A stretch of DNA of 64,000 bases from Clostridiales bacterium (GTDB lineage Bacteria > Bacillota > Clostridia > Oscillospirales > Oscillospiraceae): contig SFLE01000010.1 of NCBI GenBank assembly GCA_004553495.1, positions 9,119-73,118 on the forward strand. The letters run 5' to 3'. This document shows, in pieces, positions 24,670-32,991 of the stretch. How positions within the stretch are numbered: the stretch's first letter is position 1; every line of letters begins with the position of its first letter. Under the pieces are notes generated by a model. The model did not search any database and was not told the origin of the DNA. It saw only the letters and a program-made list of their open reading frames with translations. The translations under genes and the position numbers were made by a program.

Positions 24670-27600
24670 ATGCAAAAGGCGAAGACAAACACCAATTTTA
24701 CTAAATTAGTTTCCATGCTGCTTGTCATTATGATGATCGTTTCGCTGGTGCCGGTAACGGCGTCGGCAGACCCGGCAAGCGCAAGCTTTGAAAATCTCTC
24801 CGGAGGCAAGGATGTCATCTCCCTCGCTGAAGGGCGTGACTACAAAGCGACAATACCGGTAAGCGGCGATGTTGACCCTGCGTCGGTCACATGGTCGCTT
24901 GAAAAGGACAGCTCCAAGACTTATGTCAGCAAAGAGCTCTTCCCCAACCAGACTGAGGGCGGCGCGGTTGACACATGGCTCTGCGCCGATAATAAGACTC
25001 AGCTGTTTAACAAAGTCAATACCAGCGTGAGCGACGAAAACGGTCAGAAGAGCCTCGTTGCCGAGTTCAGCACCAACGGTTACTTCTACAGCTACAACTG
25101 GCACACCGGTCAGTCGGATGCCGACAACAGCGCCCCTCACGGCGAAGGCGGCTCTTACCTCGATGTGTGCGGCTACTTCAACCTCGTTGCGAAGGATGCA
25201 AGCGGCAATGTGCTCGGCTCCGTCGCGGTGAAGATAGTTCCCTATGACAGCTTCCACACCATGGACGAGATATACACCGAGCTCGACGATATGGTAGCTG
25301 CGGCAGCCGACAGCGGCATTTTCGTTCAGAAGTATTCCATGGGCAAGTCCTCGGGCGAGATATATGACGCGCTTGATATGCCCTACCTTATCATTGCAAA
25401 GGACAGCGCTTCCGTTCAGAAGTGGCTCGAGTTCACTGAGAAGGCGGAAACGCAGCCTACCCAGACCCTCGCAGACATCGAGGCGGGTAAATATGACGAT
25501 ATAAAGGTTCCTGTAATGTACTCGAACATACACGCAAACGAGGTCGCCGCGACTGACGGCATCATGGACTTCGCGTGGATGCTCGTAAACGCCGCAAACG
25601 GCGACGGAAAGCTCAGCTACAATAACCTCACCGGCTTCACCGAGGAAGGCAAGACCCAGTTCGAGTCCGAGAAGGAAGCTCAGAGCATGGCTATTCCCGA
25701 GCTCGTAGCCGATAAGGCGACCTACATTGGCTGGCTCAAGGCAGGCAACAGGTCCTCCGGCGTTGTAGATCTCGACAAGTACTACACTCAGGAGACCGTT
25801 ACCACCACTATAAACGAGCTGCTCGACGATGTGTTCTTCATCCTCGTTCCCGAGGAAAATGTCGAGGGACGCTCCTACATCACCCGTGAGGCATCCAACG
25901 GCTATGACCTCAACCGCGATAACTCCTTCCAGACCACTGAGGAAACTCAGAATATGCAGAAGCTCATCGCAACCTTCAACCCCGTATCCCTCACCGAGTT
26001 CCACGGCCGCGTCAGCGCGTTCCAGTGCGAGCCCTGCGATCCCCCGCACGAGCCGAACTTCGAGTACGACCTGCTGTCCGAGCACCTCATAGGCGGCGGC
26101 GAGTCCCTCGGTATTGCGGCAGTTGCAAATAACGATACCTACAACAGTTATGTCATCCCCCAGCGCGATTACCTCACCGATTACGGCAACGGCGATACCT
26201 ACTGGGACGATCCCTGGGACGATATGTCCACCTCTTACACCCCGCAGTTTGCGATGCTCCAGGGCACCGTGGCATACACCGTTGAGCTTCCGGGCTACAA
26301 CGATGCCGGTGCAGACCTCGTTCAGTACGGCTGTCTCGGTCAGTCCAATTACATAGCGGATGATAAGCTTGGCTACCTCTCCGCTCAGACCGAGATATTC
26401 GAGCGCGGCGTGACTAACTTCAACTCCGATGCACAGGAGCTCGTCGGTCAGTGGCTGTGCGACCAGAACGACATTGAGGGCGCAGAGTCCGATATCTTCC
26501 GTCCCGAGTACACCGGCGACGGCGAAAACAACAACTTCTATCCCGAGTGCTACATCATCCCGCTCGACGCCGCAAACCAGTCTAACCTCCAAGCAGCCGG
26601 CGAAATGATGGAGTGGCTCAGCCGCAACGATGTTAAGATACTGGTCACCGAGTCCGAGTTCACCTATGACGGCGTGACCTATCCTGCGGGAACCATGATA
26701 GTTTCCATGTATCAGGCAAAGCGCTCCGTTGCAAACGGCGTGCTGTACGACGGCACCTTCATCACCGGCTGGAGCGTTCTCTACTCCGAGGGCATAACGA
26801 GCTTCAATGAGACCCGCGGCTTTGACATGGTGACCGTGGCTAAGCCCGAGGCATATAAGACCATCAAGGCAGCTTGCGGAAGCTGGATGGATTACGATGC
26901 ATGCAAGAGCTATGTGAGCGCAAACCTCGGCTCCGAGTTTGTAGGCTCCAGCAACGAGTATGTCGTTATCTCCAACGCCTCCGAGGACTCCACCAAGGCG
27001 GTAAACGCCCTTCTCAAGGCTGAAAAGACCGTCGGCATGATCACCGACGCCGACAGCAAATACTACGGCGACTTCGTTTGCAGCTATGCCGATTGGCTCA
27101 GCATATGCGGCGACTATGTTCTCACCGGCACCGGACTTGCAGCCTCCGATGTTCCCGCTGCAAAGGTCATCACCAAGAGCCCCAAGGTGTACATCACCGG
27201 CGAGGTCGGCCCCGACGACTCCGGCTTCAAGTGGACCTCCCGCGTCGGCTGGATGAACTATGAGTGGAACTACGACCGCGAGGCAATGAAGCTCATGGGC
27301 TTTGAGGTCACCAGCGATCCCGCTCAGGCAGACCTTATCCTCGGCGCAAACACCCTCGACGGTGCAGCAAAGGCACAGGTCCTTGCGGGCACCCCGTACA
27401 TCGGCTACAACTACGCGGCAGAAGAGAACATCTTCGGCGACGCTCTGAGCGTTGACAGCGCAGAGGGCTTTGACTGCCTCGGCTATGTCACCTACCCGAC
27501 CACGACTCTCGTCAACGCATCCTATGTCATGGATAACGACGATGTCATGTACATGTACGGCGACTACGGTCCGCATTACTTCTCCAGCATCCCCGAGGGC

Positions 27601-28422
27601 GCACAGGTCCTCGTGCAGGTCGACGGCAGCAAGGATCCTACCGAAGGCTTCGTTATCATGAAGACCGACGAGCAGAAGGCTGCAGCCGAGAAGTTCCTCG
27701 ATAACTCCATCCAGGCGATCTCCTATCAGGGCAAGCTCAATGCAAGCGACGAAAACGAGATCAATGTCGTTTACTTCGCAAACACCCTGACCCACAAGGT
27801 ACACCAGCGCGATGAGTACGCTTTCATCAGCAACTTCGCATTCTCCTCGCTCCTCGGCGATGAGTTCAAGACGGGCGAGAGCGAGTCTGATCTGCCCTTC
27901 AAGGATGTAAGCACCGAGCAGTGGTTCTACAAGAATGTTGAGTATGTATACAACAACAAACTCATGAAGGGCATGACCACCGACACCTTCGCACCCGATG
28001 CAACGATGACCCGCGAGATGTTCGCGACCGTCATCTACCGCATGGCAGGCACTCCCTCCGTTGAGGGCATGACGATGCCGTTTACCGATGTTCCCGCCAC
28101 GAGCTATGCGTACAACGCTATCCTCTGGGCTTACAACAACGGCGTAGTCAAGGGAACGAGCGACACGACCTTCGCACCCGGCGACAGCATCACCCGCGCG
28201 CAGACCGTAACGATGCTCTACCGTTATGCAAAGTCCCCCGAGGTCAGCGGCACTCTGAGCTTCACCGATGCCTCCGCCGTGGCTGATTGGGCAGCTGACG
28301 CAGTGCTGTGGGCAAGCCAGAACGAAATAGTTTCCGGCTATCCCGACGGCAGCTTCGGTCCTGACGACACCGCGACCCGTGCGCAGATGGCAAAGATACT
28401 CCAGGGCTACTGCGAAAAGTAA
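24670..28422 (+). CDS. Secreted M14-family zinc carboxypeptidase with three SLH domains
   Basis: 1250 residues. The signal peptide (1-35) ends VPVTASA. The peptidase M14 domain spans roughly 210-600. Zinc ligands are visible in SNIHANEVAAT (His-x-x-Glu) and LTEFHGRVSAF (His), the substrate Asn-Arg in DLNRDNSFQ, and the catalytic Glu in YTVELPGYND. A long middle region (600-1060) contains a glutamine-amidotransferase-like or other accessory fold that I do not recognise. Three SLH domains (about 1075-1250; FKDVSTEQWFYKN, FTDVPATSYAYNA, FTDASAVADWAADA) anchor it to the wall. It likely trims peptides at the cell surface. The SLH block is close kin to that of the protein at 8321. Confidence 0.9.
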   Translation: MQKAKTNTNFTKLVSMLLVIMMIVSLVPVTASADPASASFENLSGGKDVISLAEGRDYKATIPVSGDVDPASVTWSLEKDSSKTYVSKELFPNQTEGGAVDTWLCADNKTQLFNKVNTSVSDENGQKSLVAEFSTNGYFYSYNWHTGQSDADNSAPHGEGGSYLDVCGYFNLVAKDASGNVLGSVAVKIVPYDSFHTMDEIYTELDDMVAAAADSGIFVQKYSMGKSSGEIYDALDMPYLIIAKDSASVQKWLEFTEKAETQPTQTLADIEAGKYDDIKVPVMYSNIHANEVAATDGIMDFAWMLVNAANGDGKLSYNNLTGFTEEGKTQFESEKEAQSMAIPELVADKATYIGWLKAGNRSSGVVDLDKYYTQETVTTTINELLDDVFFILVPEENVEGRSYITREASNGYDLNRDNSFQTTEETQNMQKLIATFNPVSLTEFHGRVSAFQCEPCDPPHEPNFEYDLLSEHLIGGGESLGIAAVANNDTYNSYVIPQRDYLTDYGNGDTYWDDPWDDMSTSYTPQFAMLQGTVAYTVELPGYNDAGADLVQYGCLGQSNYIADDKLGYLSAQTEIFERGVTNFNSDAQELVGQWLCDQNDIEGAESDIFRPEYTGDGENNNFYPECYIIPLDAANQSNLQAAGEMMEWLSRNDVKILVTESEFTYDGVTYPAGTMIVSMYQAKRSVANGVLYDGTFITGWSVLYSEGITSFNETRGFDMVTVAKPEAYKTIKAACGSWMDYDACKSYVSANLGSEFVGSSNEYVVISNASEDSTKAVNALLKAEKTVGMITDADSKYYGDFVCSYADWLSICGDYVLTGTGLAASDVPAAKVITKSPKVYITGEVGPDDSGFKWTSRVGWMNYEWNYDREAMKLMGFEVTSDPAQADLILGANTLDGAAKAQVLAGTPYIGYNYAAEENIFGDALSVDSAEGFDCLGYVTYPTTTLVNASYVMDNDDVMYMYGDYGPHYFSSIPEGAQVLVQVDGSKDPTEGFVIMKTDEQKAAAEKFLDNSIQAISYQGKLNASDENEINVVYFANTLTHKVHQRDEYAFISNFAFSSLLGDEFKTGESESDLPFKDVSTEQWFYKNVEYVYNNKLMKGMTTDTFAPDATMTREMFATVIYRMAGTPSVEGMTMPFTDVPATSYAYNAILWAYNNGVVKGTSDTTFAPGDSITRAQTVTMLYRYAKSPEVSGTLSFTDASAVADWAADAVLWASQNEIVSGYPDGSFGPDDTATRAQMAKILQGYCEK

Positions 28423-28444
28423 CCTCTCAAAATAACTGTTGCAA

Positions 28445-28468
28445 AGCCAAGGTCATTTGACCTTGGCT
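28445..28468 (+). terminator. Terminator after M14-SLH gene
   Basis: AGCCAAGGTCA, loop TT, TGACCTTGGCT, then TTGTG. Confidence 0.75.
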
Positions 28469-28489
28469 TTGTGTATATAACGATAAAAA

Positions 28490-28513
28490 AGCCGAGACCT
28501 GATGGTCTCGGCT
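28490..28513 (-). terminator. Terminator of GH13 operon
   Basis: AGCCGAGACC / GGTCTCGGCT with a 4-base loop and T6 on the minus strand, just after the minus-strand stop at 28520. Confidence 0.85.
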
Positions 28514-28519
28514 GAATGC

Positions 28520-28984
28520 TTATTTAAATCTCTGCTTTGCCGTGAAAATATCCACAACGATCTTTTCAACGCAGGTGTTTCTTATAACGGCATCGGTGCA
28601 GGTCATGCCCTCAAAGCCGCAGTGGCGGCATAGGAGGTTCAGACCCTTGACCGCCTCGTCGCCGGTGACGGGGCTCATATCACCCCAGCCGATGAAGCTC
28701 TTGTAGTCGGCTGTCTGAGCGCCGTCCTCAAGCTCCACAAAGCCCTCGCAGACATCGGTCTCGACGCAGACCTTCGCATTTTTTGCGGCAAGCTCGTGCC
28801 GCCTGCCGGTTTTTGCACCGTGGACATAAAATGTGATAACGCCGTCGGAAGTCTCGTAACCGAACGACAGCGGGACTATGTACGGTGCGCCGTCGTCGGA
28901 AAACGCAACTCGCAGAGTGTCGCACTTTTCTATCAGCGTGCAAATTTCGTCAAACTACTCTATTGCGCGGTCATGCCGTCTCAT
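28520..28984 (-). pseudogene. Pyridoxamine 5'-phosphate oxidase-family flavin protein, interrupted by in-frame TAG
   Basis: A 154-codon frame starts at ATG 28984 (MRRHDRAIE) and is intact to TAA at 28520, except that codon 10 is TAG (28955-28957). Both sides read as one protein: MRRHDRAIE, stop, FDEICTLIEKCDTLRVAF, and on through YIVPLSFGYE and HGAKTGRRHELA to a C-terminal CRHCGFEGM segment. This is the family of small flavin-nucleotide-binding proteins whose members begin MRRKDRE. Its ATG overlaps the GH13 stop (TGATG), so it was translated with that gene. A single amber mutation, a suppressed stop or a sequencing error would all fit. Confidence 0.75.
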
Positions 28985-30654
28985 CAAAACAGATACACCC
29001 TCATTTCATACGGCCTTGCGGTAAAGCCGTTTGCTATAACAAAGTTATTCTCGTAGTTTCCGAACACCTGCTTACTCTCGTCGAGGACTATGCCCTCAGG
29101 CGCGTCAAAGCGCGCGGGTTTCTCGGAATACGAGCAGATGACCAGCAGCTTTTTGCCGGCAAGGTTGCGCTCGTAGACATACAGCTCCTTGCTCTTGGGG
29201 TAGTGCTCGACATAGTCGCCGTATATGACGACGGGGTTATCGCGCCTGAATTGCAGAGCGTCGCGGTAGAAATTGAGCAAGCTGTTCTCGTCATCGAGCT
29301 GGCTCTGGACATTTATCTTCTTGTAGTTCGGATTTACCACAAACCACGGCTTTACATCGGAAAATCCGCCGTTAGGCGCATCCGACCACTGCATACAGGT
29401 CCTTGCGTTGTCACGCGATGCCTTCTGCGCAAGCTTGAGCACCGTCGCCTTGGACAGTCCGAGCGAGCGGGCGATGCGGGCGTTGTTTTTGACCATGATG
29501 TCCTTATATTCGTCCAGCGACCTGAGCGGCGTGTTCACCATGCCGATCTCCTGCCCCTGATATACGAAAGGCGTACCGCGCTGGAACAGATAGCTTGCTG
29601 CGATGCTCTTGCCGCTCTCAACGCGGTATTTCTCGCTTCCGTAGCGGCTTATGATGCGCGGATGGTCGTGGTTTTCCATGTACAGAGCGTTCCAGCCCTT
29701 GCCGTACATCTGGGTCTGCCACTTCGTAAACGCCTTTTTGAGCTTTATGAGATCAAACGGACGCTGCAAAAAGTCCGTTATGAAGCAGTCCGCCTCCATG
29801 TGGGCGAAGTTTATCATCATGTCGAGGACCTTGTCCTTGCCCTCGCGCACATAGCTCAGAGCAACGGAGGGCTCCATGCGCGGACCCTCGCCCACGGTGA
29901 AGCAGTCGTAGAAATCGAGCACATCGCGCTTAAATTCGGCAAGGTAATCATGGACCTTCGGCAGATTGGTATAGTACTGCATACCGGTAGCGGCAGGAAG
30001 CTTTATCTTTGCATCCGGAAGTCCGTCGGCTTTGGCGATGTAGGTTATAACATCCTCGCGGAAGCCGTCAACGCCCATGTCCAGCCAGAAGCGCATTATG
30101 TCCTTGACCTCTTCGCGCACCTTCGGGTTTGCCATGTTGAGATCCGGCTGCTTTTTGGAGAATATGTGCATATACCACTCGTCGGTCCGCTTGTCATACT
30201 CCCAGGCTCTGCCCTCAAACAGGCTGTCCCAGTTGTTTGGCGGGCGCTTTTTGCCCTTGCCGGGACGCCAGTAGTAATAGTCGCGGTAGGGACTGTCCTT
30301 GCTGCTGCGGCTTGATTTGAACCACGGATGCTCGTCGGAGGTGTGGTTTACGACAAGGTCCATGAAAACGCGCATACCGCGCTCGTGGGCCCCGTCGAGC
30401 ACCTGCTTGAACACCTCGAGGTCGCCGAAGTCGGGATGGATGCTCTTGTAGTCGGAGATGTCGTAGCCGTAGTCGGCGTTGGGGGAGGGGTAAAGCGGTG
30501 AGAACCATATGCCGTCAACATTTAAAGACGCGATGTAATCGAGCTTCGATAGAACGCCCCACAGGTCGCCTATACCGTCGCCGTTACCGTCGCAGAAGCT
30601 GCGGCACCATATCTGGTACACCGCCATTTCCTTATACCAGCACTTTTTTTCCAT
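28984..30654 (-). CDS. GH13 alpha-glucosidase (oligo-1,6-glucosidase type)
   Basis: 556 residues. It hydrolyses alpha-1,6 or alpha-1,4 glucosidic ends of oligosaccharides in the cytoplasm (no signal peptide). GH13 regions are visible: DLVVNHTSDEHPWF (I), DGFREDVITY with the nucleophile Asp (II), the acid Glu in TVGEGPRMEP (III) and YMENHDHPRIISRYG (IV). The N-terminus WYKEMAVYQIWCRSFCDGNGDGIGDL is typical of the exo-acting oligo-1,6-glucosidase/dextran glucosidase group. ATG 30654 is chosen (TTGGAG ahead) over an ATG 14 codons upstream. Expression is probably controlled through the palindrome at 30672-30691. Confidence 0.93.
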   Translation of the reverse strand: MEKKCWYKEMAVYQIWCRSFCDGNGDGIGDLWGVLSKLDYIASLNVDGIWFSPLYPSPNADYGYDISDYKSIHPDFGDLEVFKQVLDGAHERGMRVFMDLVVNHTSDEHPWFKSSRSSKDSPYRDYYYWRPGKGKKRPPNNWDSLFEGRAWEYDKRTDEWYMHIFSKKQPDLNMANPKVREEVKDIMRFWLDMGVDGFREDVITYIAKADGLPDAKIKLPAATGMQYYTNLPKVHDYLAEFKRDVLDFYDCFTVGEGPRMEPSVALSYVREGKDKVLDMMINFAHMEADCFITDFLQRPFDLIKLKKAFTKWQTQMYGKGWNALYMENHDHPRIISRYGSEKYRVESGKSIAASYLFQRGTPFVYQGQEIGMVNTPLRSLDEYKDIMVKNNARIARSLGLSKATVLKLAQKASRDNARTCMQWSDAPNGGFSDVKPWFVVNPNYKKINVQSQLDDENSLLNFYRDALQFRRDNPVVIYGDYVEHYPKSKELYVYERNLAGKKLLVICSYSEKPARFDAPEGIVLDESKQVFGNYENNFVIANGFTARPYEMRVYLF

Positions 30655-30671
30655 AGCATTTTCTCCAAATA

Positions 30672-30691
30672 AAAATTGTTGCAACAATTTT
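30672..30691. promoter_or_regulatory. 20-bp perfect palindromic operator of GH13 operon
   Basis: AAAATTGTTG followed by its exact complement CAACAATTTT. It overlaps the -10 box and start region of the GH13 promoter, the classical place for a repressor, and resembles TTGCAA-centred LacI-family maltose/sugar operators. No regulator gene is adjacent. Confidence 0.7.
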
Positions 30692-30715
30692 ATCACATTG
30701 AAGTTGCCGTTGCAA
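30687..30715 (-). promoter_or_regulatory. GH13 operon promoter
   Basis: TTGCAA-N17-TAAAAT on the minus strand; the -10 lies inside the palindromic operator. Confidence 0.6.
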
Positions 30716-30749
30716 TATCCTCATATTTTATGCGCACACTAAAATGATG

Positions 30750-30778
30750 TTGACAAGTGCGTGCGCGTATTGTACTAT
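30750..30778 (+). promoter_or_regulatory. Promoter of pantothenate uptake operon
   Basis: TTGACA-N17-TACTAT. The 50-base leader contains CCCGATCTGATCGGGG, a short hairpin, before the AGGAGG ribosome site. No known riboswitch is recognised. Confidence 0.65.
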
Positions 30779-30833
30779 TTACGCGAAAACGCGCCGCACC
30801 CGATCTGATCGGGGCGACAGCAGGAGGTAAAAA

Positions 30834-31433
30834 ATGAATAACAGCAAACGCAGGGGCAGCACCCGCCGCATGACGGGGCTTGCTATCTTCACCGCGATAA
30901 TCGTGGTGCTTCAGGTGCTCTGCACCTTCGTGAGGTTTGGCCCGTTCTCAATAACGCTGGCACTTGCGCCTATCATAATCGCAACGGCGATATACGGCAA
31001 GGGCGCGGGAGCATATCTCGGCGGAGTTTTCGGACTTGTCGTTCTCGTCACCGGACTTCTCGGCTGGGACGGAGGAACGGTAATGCTGCTTATGAGCATA
31101 AATCCGGCGGCTTGCGTTGCCATATGCATAGTAAAGGGTGCGGCAGCGGGCTTTTTGGCGGGATTGTGCTATGAGCTCATCGCAAAGAAAAGCGAGAAGA
31201 CCGCGGTCGTGGTGTCCGGTGTCGTTTGCCCCGTTGTAAATACCGGACTGTTCATCGTGGGCATGCTGGTATTTTTCTTTGACACGATAAGCGGCTGGGC
31301 AAACGGACAGAATATGCTGCTTTATATAATCGTGGGTCTTACGGGCGTAAACTTCCTCGTCGAGCTGGGCGTTAACCTGCTGCTCGGCGCGGGGATAACC
31401 CGAATCATACGCGCGGGAAAGAATATGCACTGA
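30834..31433 (+). CDS. panT: ECF transporter S component, probably for pantothenate
   Basis: 199 residues with six hydrophobic helices. The N-terminus (RRMTGLAIFTAIIVVLQ) carries the AxxxA-like helix that docks S components to the ECF module, and LALAPIIIATAIYGKGAGAYLGGVFG is the common substrate-binding region. The gene sits 9 bases ahead of coaX, the kinase for pantothenate, which is the basis for assigning pantothenate. The energising ATPases are not in this window, as usual for group II ECF systems. Start ATG has AGGAGG seven bases upstream. Confidence 0.75.
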   Translation: MNNSKRRGSTRRMTGLAIFTAIIVVLQVLCTFVRFGPFSITLALAPIIIATAIYGKGAGAYLGGVFGLVVLVTGLLGWDGGTVMLLMSINPAACVAICIVKGAAAGFLAGLCYELIAKKSEKTAVVVSGVVCPVVNTGLFIVGMLVFFFDTISGWANGQNMLLYIIVGLTGVNFLVELGVNLLLGAGITRIIRAGKNMH

Positions 31434-31442
31434 GGTGATCGA

Positions 31443-32222
31443 ATGATCCTGACAATTGATGTCGGCAATACGAATGTCGTGCTCGGCTGTGTCGAAAACG
31501 GCGAGGTAAAAAGCATAAGCAGGCTCGCAACGAATACGAGCGACCTGCCCAATGACTATGCGCTCAAAATGCGCCAGAGCTTTGAGTTCGACGGCGTTGA
31601 CTACCGCAGCTTTGAGGGGGCTATCCTGTCCTCGGTCGTGCCGCAGGTAAACAGGGCCATCCGCTCCGCCGTGCGCAAGCTCACGGGGCTTGAGTGCATG
31701 ATAGTCGGCGCGGGAATAAAAACCGGCGTCAATGTCAAGATAGACGATCCCGGAACGCTCGCGGGCGACCTGATAACCGGAACGGTCGGGGCACTGTCGC
31801 TGTATGCTCCGCCGCTCATAATCGTCGATATGGGTACCGCCACGACTATCGTTGCGGTGGATAAGGACGGCGCTTACATCGGCGGAGCCATCGTGCCGGG
31901 GGTAAACCTCTCGTATGAGGCGCTCTCGTCGGGCACGAGCCTTCTGCCGAATATCTCGATAGAGGCTCCGAAAAAGTGCATTGCAACAAACACCGTTGAC
32001 AGTATGAAATCCGGTGCGGTTTTCGGCACCGCTGCCATGATCGACGGCATGATAGACCGCATGGAATCCGAGCTCGGCGGGGAAGCGACCGTCGTTGCAA
32101 CCGGCGGACTGTCCGGCGGCATAATGCCGTATTGCAGGCATGAGATCCGCCACGAGCCCGAGCTCCTGCTCAAGGGGCTTGCGATACTGTATCAGAAAAA
32201 CGCCAAGCCGAGAAAGAAATAA
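31443..32222 (+). CDS. coaX: Type III pantothenate kinase
   Basis: 259 residues. It phosphorylates pantothenate, the first step of coenzyme A synthesis. The phosphate loop TIDVGNTNVVLG at the N-terminus, GAGIKTGVNVKIDDPGTLAGDL in the middle, and VDMGTATTIVAVD (about 125) with GGAIVPGVNLS are the type III (ASKHA-fold) marks. It follows panT in an operon of uptake plus phosphorylation and ends at a terminator. Confidence 0.96.
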   Translation: MILTIDVGNTNVVLGCVENGEVKSISRLATNTSDLPNDYALKMRQSFEFDGVDYRSFEGAILSSVVPQVNRAIRSAVRKLTGLECMIVGAGIKTGVNVKIDDPGTLAGDLITGTVGALSLYAPPLIIVDMGTATTIVAVDKDGAYIGGAIVPGVNLSYEALSSGTSLLPNISIEAPKKCIATNTVDSMKSGAVFGTAAMIDGMIDRMESELGGEATVVATGGLSGGIMPYCRHEIRHEPELLLKGLAILYQKNAKPRKK

Positions 32223-32227
32223 TAAAA

Positions 32228-32253
32228 AAACCTCCGGAGACGGAGGTTTTTTT
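32228..32253 (+). terminator. Terminator of panT-coaX
   Basis: AACCTCCG, loop GAGA, CGGAGGTT, followed by T6. Confidence 0.9.
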
Positions 32254-32365
32254 AATGGCGTTTTTCCGCAGCTACGGACACGGTTGCTGCGGCGTCCCGA
32301 CCGGAAAGTGCCGACAAAACCGTAAAACTGCCGCGTAATACGAGCGCATTGCAATGTTTCGCACC

Positions 32366-32446
32366 CATTGGCTCCCTTGCGTAAAGGGAGCTGTCAGGCG
32401 TAAGCCTGACTGAGGGATCATTGGCTTCCCTTGAGGGGAAGGCTTT
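32366..32446. repeat. Palindromic intergenic repeat element
   Basis: Three hairpins follow one another: GGCTCCCTT/AAGGGAGC, GTCAGGC/GCCTGAC, and GCTTCCCTTGAGGGGAAGGC, with the link TGAGGGATC. This GCTCCCTT...CTGACTGAGGGAT layout is the familiar dispersed repeat of Oscillospiraceae genomes. CATTGGCT appears at the start of both outer hairpins. Only one copy is in this window. The flanks (32257-32365, 32447-32489) hold nothing else I recognise. Confidence 0.7.
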
Positions 32447-32489
32447 TTGCGCAGCGAGCATTGTTCGCTGCCGCTTACATATTCCAGCC

Positions 32490-32882
32490 TCAATTGCTGT
32501 CAAACAGACCGGCTATAAAGTCAAAGTCGATGCTGCGGTTCGCGGCGGTGGGGGCGTAATAGTGATCGTCGTAAATGACCGTTCCGTTGCCCAAAAGAAC
32601 GAGGAACTCGATGGTGCCGCCGTCCTTGTCTACCCATTTCAGCGAGTAGCTCCAGCCGTCGCTGTCCACCTTGTCGCCTCTGGAATAGCTGAGACCGCAG
32701 ACGCTGTCCGTTATGTGCTTAATATCGCCCGCATCCGTTACCGTGATGCTCTCGCCGTTGTAGCCCGATGTTATGACAAGGCTCTCCGCGCCCGTTATCT
32801 CGAAGGTTTTCTCCTTTGCAGAGCACCCGAACAGGCAGAAAGCAAGCGCCAGCGTCAAAATAATTGCCGTCCATTTTTTCAT
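32490..32882 (-). CDS. Small lipoprotein of unknown function
   Basis: 130 residues. The N-terminus MKKWTAIILTLALAFCLFGC is a lipoprotein signal with the lipobox LFGC, cleaved before Cys20. The mature part is about 110 residues, mostly beta-predicted, with YNGESITVTDAGDI and GNGTVIYDDHYYAP. No family is recognised. The start is placed at ATG 32882 behind GGTAGG, because upstream Met codons precede no signal. It stands alone next to the palindromic repeat. Confidence 0.75.
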   Translation of the reverse strand: MKKWTAIILTLALAFCLFGCSAKEKTFEITGAESLVITSGYNGESITVTDAGDIKHITDSVCGLSYSRGDKVDSDGWSYSLKWVDKDGGTIEFLVLLGNGTVIYDDHYYAPTAANRSIDFDFIAGLFDSN

Positions 32883-32955
32883 GTGTTTACCTACCGCCAC
32901 TTGATGTGTATATCTGTTTGACGGCGTAGAGCCGAAAATGTTCCGCATTGCGCAA

Positions 32956-32983
32956 AATAGGCGTGACTCAGGTCACGCCTATT
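32956..32983. terminator. Terminator after desulfidase-like gene
   Basis: AATAGGCGTGAC, loop TCAG, GTCACGCCTATT, with A/T runs on both sides. Confidence 0.8.
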
Positions 32984-32991
32984 TTATCATA

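Noticed and set aside
24706..27804. 1032-codon open frame antisense to the M14-SLH gene
   Set aside because: The plus strand has signal peptide, zinc ligands and SLH domains; the minus reading has only low-information hydrophobic sequence.
28955..28957. TAG read as pyrrolysine or another amino acid
   Set aside because: TAG ends the methylglyoxal synthase-like gene at 59094-59096, no pyl gene is in the window, and a simple nonsense mutation explains the single case.
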